Assembly (NCBI RefSeq): GCF_001513675.1
Contig: NZ_CP013859.1
Coordinates: 497,081-561,080 of the forward strand
DNA from: Microbacterium sp. XT11
Lineage (GTDB): Bacteria; Actinomycetota; Actinomycetes; Actinomycetales; Microbacteriaceae
Direction of reading: 5' to 3'
Length of the DNA stretch: 64,000 nt
How positions within the stretch are numbered: position 1 is the first letter of the stretch; each line of letters starts with the position of its first letter. This document shows positions 9,404 through 17,935 of the stretch, one piece after another. The notes under the pieces were generated by a model. It was given only the letters and a program-made list of their open reading frames with translations. It was not told the DNA's origin and ran no database searches. The position numbers and the translations under genes are program-made.

Positions 9404-9452
9404 GTATGAGTTGTGGTTGGTTTTTCGCTCATTTCCCGACCACAACTCATAC
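9404..9452. repeat. Intergenic inverted repeat between two SDR genes
   Basis: Arms 9404-9420 and 9436-9452 pair over 17 positions with one G-T wobble, around a 15-base loop rich in T and A. The arm reads GTATGAGTTGTGGTTGG. The sequence is AT-richer than its surroundings, has no trailing T-run for minus-strand transcription, and sits between two co-oriented genes. It could be a terminator/attenuator or a REP-like palindromic element. Confidence 0.7.
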
Positions 9453-9473
9453 GGGAGCAAAGCGCGGGGTGGG

Positions 9474-10235
9474 TTACCTCGGCGCCATCCGGATCGCGCC
9501 GTCGAGGCGGATCGTCTCGCCGTTGAGGTAGCCGTTCTCGATGATGTGCAGTGCCAGGGCCGCGTACTCCTCGGGCTTGCCGAGCCGCGACGGGTACGGC
9601 ACCTGCTGCCCGAGCGAGTCCTGCGCGGCCTGCGGCAGTCCCATGAGCATCGGCGTCTCCATGATGCCGGGGGCGATCGTGCACACGCGGATGCCGTGGC
9701 GCGCGAGCTCGCGGGCGACGGGAAGCGTCATGGCGTGCACGCCACCCTTCGATGCCGAGTACGCCGGCTGGCCGATCTGTCCGTCGAACGCCGCGACGCT
9801 CGCGGTGTTGATGATGACACCGCGGTCGCCGGACTCGGTCGGATCGTTCTTCGCGATCACCGCGGATGCCTGCGACAACACGTTGAACGTGCCGACGAGG
9901 TTGATCCGGATGATGCGCTCGAAGTCGGCGAGCACGGCGGGGTTGCCGTCGCGATCGAGCACTTTCGCGGGCGGCGCGATGCCGGCGCAGTTGACGACGA
10001 CGCGAAGAGGCGCCGCAGCCTGTGCCGCCGACACAGCGGCCTGCACGTCATCGACGCTCGTGACGTCGGCGGCGGCGAAGCGGCCGCCGAGCTCCTCCGC
10101 GAGCTCTGCACCCTTCGACGACGCGAGGTCGACGATCGTGACCTGAGCGCCGGCGGCGGCGAGGCGGCGGGCCGTGGCGAGCCCGAGGCCCGAGGCTCCG
10201 CCGGTGATGAGCGCACCCTGCCCGGTGATCTGCAT
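9474..10235 (-). CDS. SDR family 3-hydroxyacyl-CoA dehydrogenase (type 2, HSD17B10-like)
   Basis: A 253-residue NAD-dependent SDR. It shows TGGASGLGLAT at residues 11-21, Asp at the end of strand 2 (VTIVDLAS, favouring NAD), NCAGIAPP, and the catalytic YSASKGG. The segment RDGNPAVLADFERIIRINLVGTFNV and the C-terminal ENGYLNGETIRLDGAIRMAPR are characteristic of type-2 3-hydroxyacyl-CoA dehydrogenases of branched-chain amino acid and fatty acid breakdown. AAGGAG lies before ATG 10235, and TAGGCT about 35 bases further up, so this transcript has a normal leader. Confidence 0.92.
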   Translation of the reverse strand: MQITGQGALITGGASGLGLATARRLAAAGAQVTIVDLASSKGAELAEELGGRFAAADVTSVDDVQAAVSAAQAAAPLRVVVNCAGIAPPAKVLDRDGNPAVLADFERIIRINLVGTFNVLSQASAVIAKNDPTESGDRGVIINTASVAAFDGQIGQPAYSASKGGVHAMTLPVARELARHGIRVCTIAPGIMETPMLMGLPQAAQDSLGQQVPYPSRLGKPEEYAALALHIIENGYLNGETIRLDGAIRMAPR

Positions 10236-10355
10236 GACTTTCTCCTTCGAACGTCGTTGTGCGACTGAGTGTCAGCCTAAGTGATTCTTGGTCTCAAACG
10301 TGCATCGTCGGCAGTGGGGCTGGCGAACGCCGGCGTTCGGGTGTTGGCTGAGCGT

Positions 10356-10715
10356 ATGGAACTGCGTCGAAAGCGAGCCTACGACACGCCCTCGGCGGAT
10401 GACGGCTTCCGCGTGCTGGTCGATCGGCTCTGGCCCCGCGGAGTCTCGAAGGAGCACGCTCGCATCGATCTCTGGGCCAAGGACACGGCACCGTCACCTG
10501 AATTGCGCCGGGAGTGGCACGCGGCCCCCGAGAGCGAATGGAGCACCTTCGCCGAGCGCTACCGCGCGCAGCTGACGCATGAGTCGGCGGATGCTCTGCA
10601 CGAGCTCGCCGACCAGCTCCGCACGCACCCGGTGGTGACCCTCGTGTATGCCGCGCACGACCCCGAGCACAACCACGCCACGGTCCTCGACGAGGAGCTG
10701 CGCAAGCTCCTCTGA
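10356..10715 (+). CDS. DUF488 family protein (YeaO-like)
   Basis: A 119-residue cytoplasmic protein. The N-terminus KRAYDTPSADDGFRVLVDRLWPRGVSKE is the DUF488/YeaO signature, and DLWAKDTAPSPELRREW and VTLVYAAHDPEHNHA follow in the usual order. The biochemical role is unknown. ATG 10356 was chosen over the in-frame upstream codon because it begins the conserved region and has TTGGCT six bases before it. Confidence 0.85.
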   Translation: MELRRKRAYDTPSADDGFRVLVDRLWPRGVSKEHARIDLWAKDTAPSPELRREWHAAPESEWSTFAERYRAQLTHESADALHELADQLRTHPVVTLVYAAHDPEHNHATVLDEELRKLL

Positions 10716-10742
10716 CCACCCCGGCCAGCAACGGCGTGCCGC

Positions 10743-11540
10743 CTAGCTCCCGCCACCGAGGGTGAAGTGCCATGCCCCGGTGACGATCGCCGCCGTGATC
10801 GACACGACCGGGATGAGCGCGGCGAGGAGCACCAAGGCCGTGTCCTTGCGCGTCCACCGCGACGGCCGCGCCCAGGTGCGCGCCGTCGAGCCGCCGAACC
10901 CGCGGGCCTCCATCGCCGTCGCCAGCGACGAGCCTCGGCGGATGGCGAGCACGAAGAGGGCGAAGGCCATGCCGAGCGCGCGCCGCACGCGCCCCTGGTC
11001 GGCGACGCCGCGTGCGCGACGGGCGAGGGCGAGGGCGCGCCAGTCGTCTGCCAGCAGCCCCAGCATCCGCATCCCTGCGAGGGCGCCGATCACGAATCGC
11101 GCGGGCAGCCTGAGGCGCTGTCCGAGATCGTCGGCGAGATCGGTGGGGTCGACGGTCACGAACAGCACCACCGACGGCAGGCCGATCGCGAGCACGCGCA
11201 CGGCCGTGGCGGCCGCGAGCGACAGCGATCCGTCGCTCACCCGCAGGAACAGCCACTCGACATGCACCTCTCCGCTCTGTGCGCCGTAGAGGGCGATGGT
11301 GACGGCGCTCAGCGGCGCGGCGATCCACAGCACGGCGGTGCGTGTCCAGAATTCTCGCGGACCGAGCCCGGCGAGCACGAGCAGCGGGATCTCGAGGAGC
11401 AGCGCGACGGATGCCGACACCACGTCGATCGTCAGCACGAGCGGGAGGGCGATGAGCAGTGCCGCGGCGAGTTTCGCGAGCGCCGACCGCGGGGCGATCG
11501 GACCGCTGCGCTCGATGCGCGCCGTGAGCGGATCGATCAT
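10743..11540 (-). CDS. ykoC: ECF transporter transmembrane component (YkoC/EcfT type)
   Basis: A 265-residue membrane protein with about five helices. The cytoplasmic coupling motifs of EcfT proteins are visible: RRARGVADQG (A-R-G box) and SLATAMEARGFGG near residues 180 and 210. It overlaps the ATPase gene by four bases and is the last gene of a riboswitch-controlled operon with YkoE and YkoD homologues. Together they make an energy-coupling-factor importer, by family knowledge for hydroxymethylpyrimidine or thiamine. Confidence 0.9.
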   Translation of the reverse strand: MIDPLTARIERSGPIAPRSALAKLAAALLIALPLVLTIDVVSASVALLLEIPLLVLAGLGPREFWTRTAVLWIAAPLSAVTIALYGAQSGEVHVEWLFLRVSDGSLSLAAATAVRVLAIGLPSVVLFVTVDPTDLADDLGQRLRLPARFVIGALAGMRMLGLLADDWRALALARRARGVADQGRVRRALGMAFALFVLAIRRGSSLATAMEARGFGGSTARTWARPSRWTRKDTALVLLAALIPVVSITAAIVTGAWHFTLGGGS

Positions 11541-12997
11541 GACCCCACCTCGATCGTGCGGGCGTGGAGCGCCTGCAGCACGGCGTCGTCGTGTGTGATC
11601 GCGACGATGGCCGCCCCGTCGTCACGCAACCGGGCGATGAGGGCGACCAGCTCGGCCCAGGTCGTCGCATCCTGCCCGAAGGTGGGCTCGTCGAGCACGA
11701 GCACGCGAGGGCGCGTCGCGAGGGCGGCCGCGACGGTGAGGCGCCTCTTCTCGCCGCCGGAGAGCGTGTACGGGTTCGCTTCCGCGAGCTCGGTCAGCCG
11801 CAGGCGATGCAGCAGCTCGTCGGTGCGCGCCGCGATCTCGCTGTCGGGGAGCGCGAGGGCGCGAGGCCCGACGGCGAGTTCGCCGCGCACGGTCGTGGCG
11901 AGCAGCTGGTGCTCGGGGGTCTGCAGCACGGTGGCGGTGCGGGTGAGCAGGGAGCGGGACTTCCACCGATAGGGGTCGGCTGTTTCCCCCGCGCGCAGCG
12001 CCGGCGTGGCGGCGACCCGGCCGGACTCGGCCGGCAACAACCCCGCGACCGTGAGGCCGAGGGTGGACTTGCCCGCCCCGTTCGGTCCGGTGATGCCGAT
12101 CGCCTCCCCCGCACGCACGTCGAGGGTGAAGGGACCGGCGACCGGGATGCCGCGCCTCCGCGACACGACGAGGTCGTGAGTCTCGATCAACGCCTCCCCG
12201 GGTGCGTGTGCGGGCGGCGGCGGGGCGGACGGCGGATGCCCCGGCACCCACACGCCGGATGCCGCGAGGTCTGCGCCGCGAGCTCCCAGCACCTCGTCGG
12301 GCGTTCCGTCGGCGAGCACCACGGTGCCCTCCGGTTCGGCGCCGAGCACGATCACGCGGTCGACGAGGGGAAGCCACACGTCGATGCGGTGCTCGATGAC
12401 GACAAGGGTCGCGCCGGTGGCATCGAGCGCCGCGGCCACGGCGTCGCGCACGTCGAGCACGCCTGCGGGGTCGAGGTTGGCGGTGGGCTCGTCGAGCAGG
12501 ATCGCCCCGGGGCGCATCGCGAGCACCCCGGCGAGCGCGAGCCGCTGCTTCTGCCCGCCCGAGAGGGCCGATGTCGAGCGGTCCAGTGCGACGTCGAGCT
12601 CGACCGCCGCCATGGCCTGCGCGACCCTGGTCCAGATCTCCGCACGCGGGACGCCGAGGTTCTCGCATCCGAACGCGATGTCGTCACCGACGCGGGCGAG
12701 CATCGTCTGGGTGTCGGGGTCTTGCAGCACCATGCCGACGCGGCCGCGGACGCCGGCGGCGGGGGCGCCGTCGACGAGCAGAGCGCCGTGCGACTCGCCC
12801 TCGTCCGCGCCGCCGAGCACGCCGCCGAACCCCTGCAGCAGCGTCGACTTTCCGGAGCCGGATGCGCCGAGCAGCAGCACGCGCTCGCCCGGCTCGATGC
12901 GCAGGTCGACCTCGCGCACGGCCCATCGCCGTCGTGTGGCGTAGCGCCATCCCCAGCCGCGCGCCTCCAGCGCGGCCGGGTGGACATGGTCGCTCAC
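11537..12997 (-). CDS. ykoD: ECF transporter double ATPase (YkoD type)
   Basis: A 486-residue protein with two fused ABC nucleotide-binding domains. Domain 1 has GASGSGKST, LSGGQKQRL and ILLDEPTANLDP; domain 2 has GPNGAGKST, LSGGEKRRL and LVLDEPTFGQDA. Both sets of Walker and signature motifs look intact. The start is GTG 12997, where GTGA overlaps the stop of ykoE. It energises uptake through the S- and T-components on either side. A longer reading frame running up to about 13519 is antisense-free but overlaps ykoE entirely and was rejected. Confidence 0.95.
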   Translation of the reverse strand: MSDHVHPAALEARGWGWRYATRRRWAVREVDLRIEPGERVLLLGASGSGKSTLLQGFGGVLGGADEGESHGALLVDGAPAAGVRGRVGMVLQDPDTQTMLARVGDDIAFGCENLGVPRAEIWTRVAQAMAAVELDVALDRSTSALSGGQKQRLALAGVLAMRPGAILLDEPTANLDPAGVLDVRDAVAAALDATGATLVVIEHRIDVWLPLVDRVIVLGAEPEGTVVLADGTPDEVLGARGADLAASGVWVPGHPPSAPPPPAHAPGEALIETHDLVVSRRRGIPVAGPFTLDVRAGEAIGITGPNGAGKSTLGLTVAGLLPAESGRVAATPALRAGETADPYRWKSRSLLTRTATVLQTPEHQLLATTVRGELAVGPRALALPDSEIAARTDELLHRLRLTELAEANPYTLSGGEKRRLTVAAALATRPRVLVLDEPTFGQDATTWAELVALIARLRDDGAAIVAITHDDAVLQALHARTIEVGS

Positions 12998-13641
12998 ACG
13001 CGTGCGGTGACCTCGCGGCCGGCCGCGAATCGGCTCAGCGCGCCTGTCGCGGCGAGCCCGCGCGTGATCAGCCAGGCGCCGAGTCCGGCGATGATCGCAC
13101 CGGACACGGTGGTCGACGCGATGTACACGGTGGTGAAGAGCGTGTCGACGCCGGGGTACCAGAGCACGCGGTCGTTGATGCCGCACGCGAGGCCCGCACC
13201 GGCCCCGGCGAGCATGGCGACGGGCAGACGCCAGACGCCGTAGAGGAAGACCAAGAAGATCATTTCGGCGCCGAGGCCCTGCGCGAGTCCGGACACGATG
13301 GTGAGCGGGCCCCACGCGTTGCCGATGAGTGCGGAGATCGTCGCGGCGACGAGCTCGGTGTACAGGGCCGCCCCCGGCTTGCGGATGATGAGACCGCCGA
13401 GCACTCCGGCGATGAGCCATGGACCGGCGAGCAGCCCCTGGACTCCGGGGAGCAGGGACTTGAGGAACACGCCGGGACCTTCGTAGCCGACGTTCCACAG
13501 CAGGAAGACGACGGCGCACGCGACAGCGACGACGCTGGCGACGACGATGTCGACGACGCGCCAGCGCAGCACGCGGGGTGCGGCGGTGGAGGACGATGCG
13601 GATGCCGCATTCGTCACGGTGTGGTCAGTGGATGCACTCAT
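12994..13641 (-). CDS. ykoE: ECF transporter substrate-binding S component, YkoE family (HMP/thiamine)
   Basis: A 215-residue membrane protein with about five helices after a Ser/Ala-rich tail. WNVGYEGPG, WLIAGVLGGLIIRKPGAALYTELVAA and NAWGPLTIVSGLAQGLGAE are hallmark YkoE stretches; the latter lines the ligand pocket in this family. The TPP riboswitch directly upstream independently supports a thiamine-pathway substrate. It is the first gene of ykoE-ykoD-ykoC. Confidence 0.94.
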   Translation of the reverse strand: MSASTDHTVTNAASASSSTAAPRVLRWRVVDIVVASVVAVACAVVFLLWNVGYEGPGVFLKSLLPGVQGLLAGPWLIAGVLGGLIIRKPGAALYTELVAATISALIGNAWGPLTIVSGLAQGLGAEMIFLVFLYGVWRLPVAMLAGAGAGLACGINDRVLWYPGVDTLFTTVYIASTTVSGAIIAGLGAWLITRGLAATGALSRFAAGREVTARV

Positions 13642-13647
13642 TGGAAC

Positions 13648-13735
13648 TCCTCCCTGCGCCGGCATGATCCGGATCAGGTTCGACGGTCGAAGCGCGATTC
13701 GCTCCCTCTCAGCCCGGCTCGCCGGACTCCCGTGG
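13648..13735 (-). promoter_or_regulatory. TPP riboswitch (THI element) controlling ykoEDC
   Basis: On the minus strand the conserved parts appear in order: a P3 stem CCGGC/GCCGG, then GGGCTGAGAGGGAG, a variable arm, then ACCTGATCCGGATC, ATGCCGGCGCAGGGA. These are the pyrimidine-sensing and pyrophosphate-sensing helices of the TPP aptamer. The 3' end of the aptamer carries GGGAGGAG, the ribosome binding site of ykoE, seven bases from its ATG. This suggests control of translation: ligand binding hides the site. Confidence 0.95.
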
Positions 13736-13746
13736 TTGTGCTGACG

Positions 13747-13752
13747 ATCATA
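13747..13752 (-). promoter_or_regulatory. -10 element of the ykoEDC operon
   Basis: TATGAT on the minus strand ends just ahead of the riboswitch, at the right distance to start transcription before its 5' arm. The -35 region is weak. Confidence 0.5.
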
Positions 13753-13826
13753 CCGAGTCGCGACACCGACGGGGTCACGAGTCGACGCGACCCCGTTTCT
13801 CCGAACGGATTCGGTACCGTAAGCAG

Positions 13827-15482
13827 GTGACCGCTCCCGATTCCGCCGACGCCACCACACCGGTGCCGGATGCCCCGGCGCGCCCCGCGGACGACGCAGG
13901 AGCGGTTGCGGATGCCGCGGCACTCCCAGCCGTCGGCGGTGCCCGCCCGCACTCCGATCAGGGCTCCGGGCTGTCCCCTGCTCCATCAGCCGCGCCGTCC
14001 TCTGCTCCGTCAGCCGAGCTGTGCTCCGGGCTGTCCCCTGCTCCGTCAGCCGAGCCGACCGCGCTGGATGAGCTCGGCCTCGACGTTCCCGCATCCGAGG
14101 CGCCGCGCGCGCTGTGGGCGCCCGCGGGAGCCGGCGCGACGGCTCTCACCTGGGTCGACCCGGCCGTGGTCGCCGACTCGCCCGCCGTCACGGGATTCGA
14201 CGCGGTCGAGCGCGAGACTCAGCGTGCATCGCTGCTGGCCGATGCGCACCTGCGCTCCGCGATCACCCGCCCGGCCGCCCTGGTTCCTCTCGGTGTGCTC
14301 ATGGGGCTGCTCGCCACGTATGCCGGAACGACTCTGCTCTGGCCTCTGCACGAGGTCGCACCGACCGTCACCGTGGCCGATGTCGCAGTCGCGCAGACCC
14401 CGGCCGCCGCCATCACCTGGCCGCAGCAGGGCAGCGCTGCGGTCGGCGTCGGCGGCATCGGCACGGTGGCGTCGACGGACGACCGTGCGGTGATCGCCAG
14501 TGTGACGAAGGTCGTGAGCACGCTCATGGTGCTGGATCGGATGCCGCTGGCTCCCGGCGAGCAGGGGCCCGAGTTCTCCTTCACGAGAGCCGACAGCCAG
14601 GCGTACTGGTCGTACCGTCGCGCGGATCAGTCGGCTCTCGACGTGCCGGTGGGCGGCACGCTCACCGAGCTGCAGATGCTGCAGGGCACGCTGCTGGGTT
14701 CGGCGAACAACTACATCGACCGGCTCGCCAAGGAGATCTGGGGCTCGAATCAGGCGTTCGCCGCCGCGGCCGAGACGTGGCTGAGCGAGCGCGACCTCGA
14801 CGGCATCACGGTGGTGACGCCCTCAGGCTTCGACGAGGGGAATGTCGCGACGCCCTCGGCGCTCGTCAGGCTCGCGGAGCTCGCGATGCAGAACCCCGTG
14901 TTCGCCGGCATCGTCGGCATGGAGTCGGTGGAGCTTCCGGGCGCAGGTCGCGTGGTGAACACGAACGGCATGCTCGCCGACCCCGGCGTGGTCGGCGTGA
15001 AGACGGGGACTTTGGGCGAGAGCTGGAACCTGCTGACGGCGAAGGACGTCGAGGTCGACGGGACGAGCGTGCGCCTCTATGCCGCCGTGCTCGGCCAGGA
15101 GGACGACGACATGCGCCTCGAGGCGACGCGCTCTCTGTTCAGTCAGGCCGAGGCCGAGCTGCAGGGGCAAGGTCCGGTCGTCGACGAAGGCACCGTCGTC
15201 GGAACGGTCGAGACGCTGTGGGGCGCATCCGCGGACATCGTGACCGATGCCGACACGGACGTGGTGCGCTGGAACGCCGCCACCGTGACGACCGAGGCGG
15301 ACATCGACCTCGGCGATCACCGGGAAGCGGGCGACCGCGTGGGCACTCTGACGGCGACCGGCCCGCTGAACTCGGTGACGACGCCGCTGACCCTGGCCCA
15401 GCAGGTCGACGGGCCGAGCGCGTGGTGGCGGCTCACGCACCCCCTGGAGCTGCTCGGCCTGTCCGACGACACCCACCGATAG
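13827..15482 (+). CDS. D-alanyl-D-alanine carboxypeptidase (peptidase S11 / PBP5-like)
   Basis: A 551-residue, membrane-anchored penicillin-binding protein that trims peptidoglycan stem peptides. The N-terminal 150 residues are cytoplasmic, disordered and Ala/Pro-rich with a duplicated GLSPAPSA block; one helix (ALVPLGVLMGLLATYAG) follows. The catalytic motifs are complete: SVTK (Ser225, Lys228), SAN (292-294), KTG (392-394). The start is GTG 13827, six bases after TACCGT, so the mRNA is probably leaderless. A terminator follows within six bases of the stop. Confidence 0.92.
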   Translation: MTAPDSADATTPVPDAPARPADDAGAVADAAALPAVGGARPHSDQGSGLSPAPSAAPSSAPSAELCSGLSPAPSAEPTALDELGLDVPASEAPRALWAPAGAGATALTWVDPAVVADSPAVTGFDAVERETQRASLLADAHLRSAITRPAALVPLGVLMGLLATYAGTTLLWPLHEVAPTVTVADVAVAQTPAAAITWPQQGSAAVGVGGIGTVASTDDRAVIASVTKVVSTLMVLDRMPLAPGEQGPEFSFTRADSQAYWSYRRADQSALDVPVGGTLTELQMLQGTLLGSANNYIDRLAKEIWGSNQAFAAAAETWLSERDLDGITVVTPSGFDEGNVATPSALVRLAELAMQNPVFAGIVGMESVELPGAGRVVNTNGMLADPGVVGVKTGTLGESWNLLTAKDVEVDGTSVRLYAAVLGQEDDDMRLEATRSLFSQAEAELQGQGPVVDEGTVVGTVETLWGASADIVTDADTDVVRWNAATVTTEADIDLGDHREAGDRVGTLTATGPLNSVTTPLTLAQQVDGPSAWWRLTHPLELLGLSDDTHR

Positions 15483-15487
15483 ACGGA

Positions 15488-15521
15488 TCGCCCCTCCCCG
15501 AGGTTTCTCGGGACGGGGCGA
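15488..15521 (+). terminator. Hairpin terminator after the carboxypeptidase
   Basis: Outer stem TCGCCCC (15488-15494) with GGGGCGA (15515-15521), inner stem CCCGAG with CTCGGG, and a GTTT loop. It begins six bases after the stop. Confidence 0.8.
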
Positions 15522-15597
15522 CCTGAGTCTTCCTGGACTTCCGGCGCTCCCGCCAGCTCCGGCGCGACCACCGCGCCCGGGGCTTCCACCGCGCCCG

Positions 15598-15639
15598 GGG
15601 CTTCCGGCGCGCCGGGCACGACCGGCGCGACGGAAGCCC
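15598..15639 (-). terminator. Hairpin terminator of the ABC exporter operon
   Basis: Outer arms GGGCTTCC (15598-15605) and GGAAGCCC (15632-15639), a 2x2 internal loop, and inner arms CGCGCCGG / CCGGCGCG. It starts four bases past the exporter's stop codon on the minus strand. A tandem pair of an 18-bp unit (ACCGCGCCCGGGGCTTCC) abuts it at 15568-15605. Confidence 0.8.
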
Positions 15640-15643
15640 GCCG

Positions 15644-17935
15644 TCAGTCGGACCGCTCTGCCGTGTCCGGACGTTCGACGACGGCCTGCGCCGCAGCGGC
15701 CTCGGCGACAGGCGTCTCCGCCCCGACCGCTGCGCCGACGCGGGCATCGGCCGCGACGGCTTCCGCCTCGCCGGTGACCACGACAGGTGTGCTGCCGGTG
15801 AGGGCCTCCTCGGCGTCGATGTCGGTCGCTGCCTGCTCGAACTGCGACTGGTAGAGGCGCCAATAGGCCCCCTGCGCCGCGATGAGCTCGTCGTGCGTGC
15901 CCTTCTCGACGATGTCACCGTGCTCCATCACGAGGATGAGGTCGGCGTCGCGGATGGTCGACAGACGGTGGGCGATGACGAACGAGGTGCGACCTTCGCG
16001 CAGCGCCGCCATCGCGTGCTGCAGCAGCAGCTCGGTGCGCGTGTCGACCGCCGACGTCGCCTCATCGAGGATGAGGATCGACGGCTGAGCGACGAACGCA
16101 CGCGCGATGGTGATGAGCTGGCGCTCACCCGCCGACACGTTCGAGGCGTCCTCGTCGAGCACCGTGTCGTAGCCCTCGGGGAGCGCGTGCACGAACCGGT
16201 CGACGTATGTCGCCTTGGCCGCGGCGAGAACCTCGTCATCGGTCGCCGTGGAGCGGCCGTAACGGATGTTCTCGCGGATGCTCCCGGCGAACAGCCACGG
16301 GTCTTGCAGCACCATTCCGGTGCGCGACCGCAGGTCGTCGCGCGTCATCTTCGAGATGTCCTGACCGTCGAGCAGGATGCGTCCGCCGCTGAGCTCGTAG
16401 AAGCGCATGATGAGGTTGACCAGCGTGGTCTTGCCCGCACCCGTCGGCCCCACGATCGCGACCGTCTGACCGGGCTCCACCCGGAACGACAGGTCGGTGA
16501 TGAGCGGGCGCTCCGGCGTGTACGAGAAGGCGACGTTCTCGAATTCGATCACGCCTCCCTGATCCGGTCCCTGAGCCCGGCGAAGGGCCGGCGCCTCCTC
16601 GGCATCCGGATCCTGCTCGTCGGCGTCGAGGAGTTCGAACACCCGCTCGGCGGATGCCGTGCCCGACTGGACGACCGCGGCCATGCCGCCCAGCTCGCTG
16701 AGCGGCTGCGTGAACTGCTGCGAATACTGGATGAAGGCCTGCACGTCGCCGAGCCGCAGGTTGCCGCTCGCGACCATGAGGCCTCCGAGCACGGCGATCC
16801 CGACGTAGGTGAGGCTTCCGACGAAGGTCATCGCCGGCATGATGATGCCGGCGAGGAACTGCGCCTTGAAGCTCGCCTGGTACAGCTCCTCGTTCTCGTC
16901 CTTGAACCGGTCGAGGGCGTCCTGCTCGCGGCCGAACACCTTGACCAGCGCGTGGCCCGAGAACGCCTCCTCGACGCGCGCGTTGAGGCGGCCGACCTTG
17001 CGCCACTGGATGCCGAACGCCTTCTGCGATCGGGGACCGATGATGCCGAAGATCACGCCCATGAGCGGCAGCGCCACGAGGGCGACGAGTGCCAGCTGCC
17101 ACGAGATCGAGAACATCAGCACGAGCACGCCGACGACGGTCAGCACCGACGTCAGCGCGCCCGAGAGCGACTGCTGCATCGTCTGCGTGATGTTGTCGAT
17201 GTCGTTGGTGACGCGAGAGATGAGCTCACCGCGCTGCACCTTGTCGAAGTACGACAGCGGCAGGCGGTTGATCTTCGCCTCCACCTGCTCGCGCAGGCGC
17301 CACATGGTGCGCACCATGATGACGTTGATGACGTAGCCCTGGATCCAGCTCAGCAGGGCGGCGGCGACGTAGATCGCGAGCACGGCGAGGATGATGCCCC
17401 GCAGCGCGTCGAAGTCGACGCCGTCACCGACGGAGAAGTCCCTCATGGCGGCCACCATGTTGGCGAAGTCGTCCTGACCGGCCGACCGGAGCGCCTCGAC
17501 CACCGCGCTCTTCGGCGTGCCCGCAGGGAACCCGGGGAAATCGCCCATCTTCTGTCCGAGCTGGTTCGCGATGAACCCCTCGTAGACGATGTTGGTCGCT
17601 TCTGCGAGCACCTTGGGCGCGGCGACCGTGAGCACGACGCCGATGGCGCCGAGCACCGAGACCAGCACGAACCACACTGCCGACGGCTTGAGCAACCCGA
17701 TCATCCGCCCGAAGCTCTTGCCGAAGTTGTCGGCCTTGCCCGGAGCGACGCTGTCCCAGCCGCCCGCGTTCTGCCGCGCCTGCTCGGCGAGCTCGGCCTC
17801 GTACTTCTCGGCGTCGGTGAGCTCGCGCTCCTCCGTCGTCGCGGCACCGGAGGCCGCGGCGGCCCGTGCGGCCGCGATGCGCTCGCGACGGCTCTTCGCC
17901 CCCTTCGCGGGGCCCGCGGGAGGCTGCTCGCTCAT
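15644..17935 (-). CDS. Heterodimeric ABC exporter subunit with canonical ATP site
   Basis: A 763-residue fused permease-ATPase. A charged tail (residues 1-60) precedes a six-helix ABC exporter domain with an unusually long extracytoplasmic loop (about residues 115-165) between helices 1 and 2. The nucleotide domain has GPTGAGKTT, signature VSAGERQ and Walker B ILILDEATSAVD with the catalytic Glu. The last 70 residues are Ala/Val/Glu-rich. It overlaps by ATGA the partner whose Walker B lacks that Glu, the arrangement of TM287/288- or BmrCD-type exporters. Drug or lipid export is likely, the cargo unknown. Confidence 0.93.
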   Translation of the reverse strand: MSEQPPAGPAKGAKSRRERIAAARAAAASGAATTEERELTDAEKYEAELAEQARQNAGGWDSVAPGKADNFGKSFGRMIGLLKPSAVWFVLVSVLGAIGVVLTVAAPKVLAEATNIVYEGFIANQLGQKMGDFPGFPAGTPKSAVVEALRSAGQDDFANMVAAMRDFSVGDGVDFDALRGIILAVLAIYVAAALLSWIQGYVINVIMVRTMWRLREQVEAKINRLPLSYFDKVQRGELISRVTNDIDNITQTMQQSLSGALTSVLTVVGVLVLMFSISWQLALVALVALPLMGVIFGIIGPRSQKAFGIQWRKVGRLNARVEEAFSGHALVKVFGREQDALDRFKDENEELYQASFKAQFLAGIIMPAMTFVGSLTYVGIAVLGGLMVASGNLRLGDVQAFIQYSQQFTQPLSELGGMAAVVQSGTASAERVFELLDADEQDPDAEEAPALRRAQGPDQGGVIEFENVAFSYTPERPLITDLSFRVEPGQTVAIVGPTGAGKTTLVNLIMRFYELSGGRILLDGQDISKMTRDDLRSRTGMVLQDPWLFAGSIRENIRYGRSTATDDEVLAAAKATYVDRFVHALPEGYDTVLDEDASNVSAGERQLITIARAFVAQPSILILDEATSAVDTRTELLLQHAMAALREGRTSFVIAHRLSTIRDADLILVMEHGDIVEKGTHDELIAAQGAYWRLYQSQFEQAATDIDAEEALTGSTPVVVTGEAEAVAADARVGAAVGAETPVAEAAAAQAVVERPDTAERSD

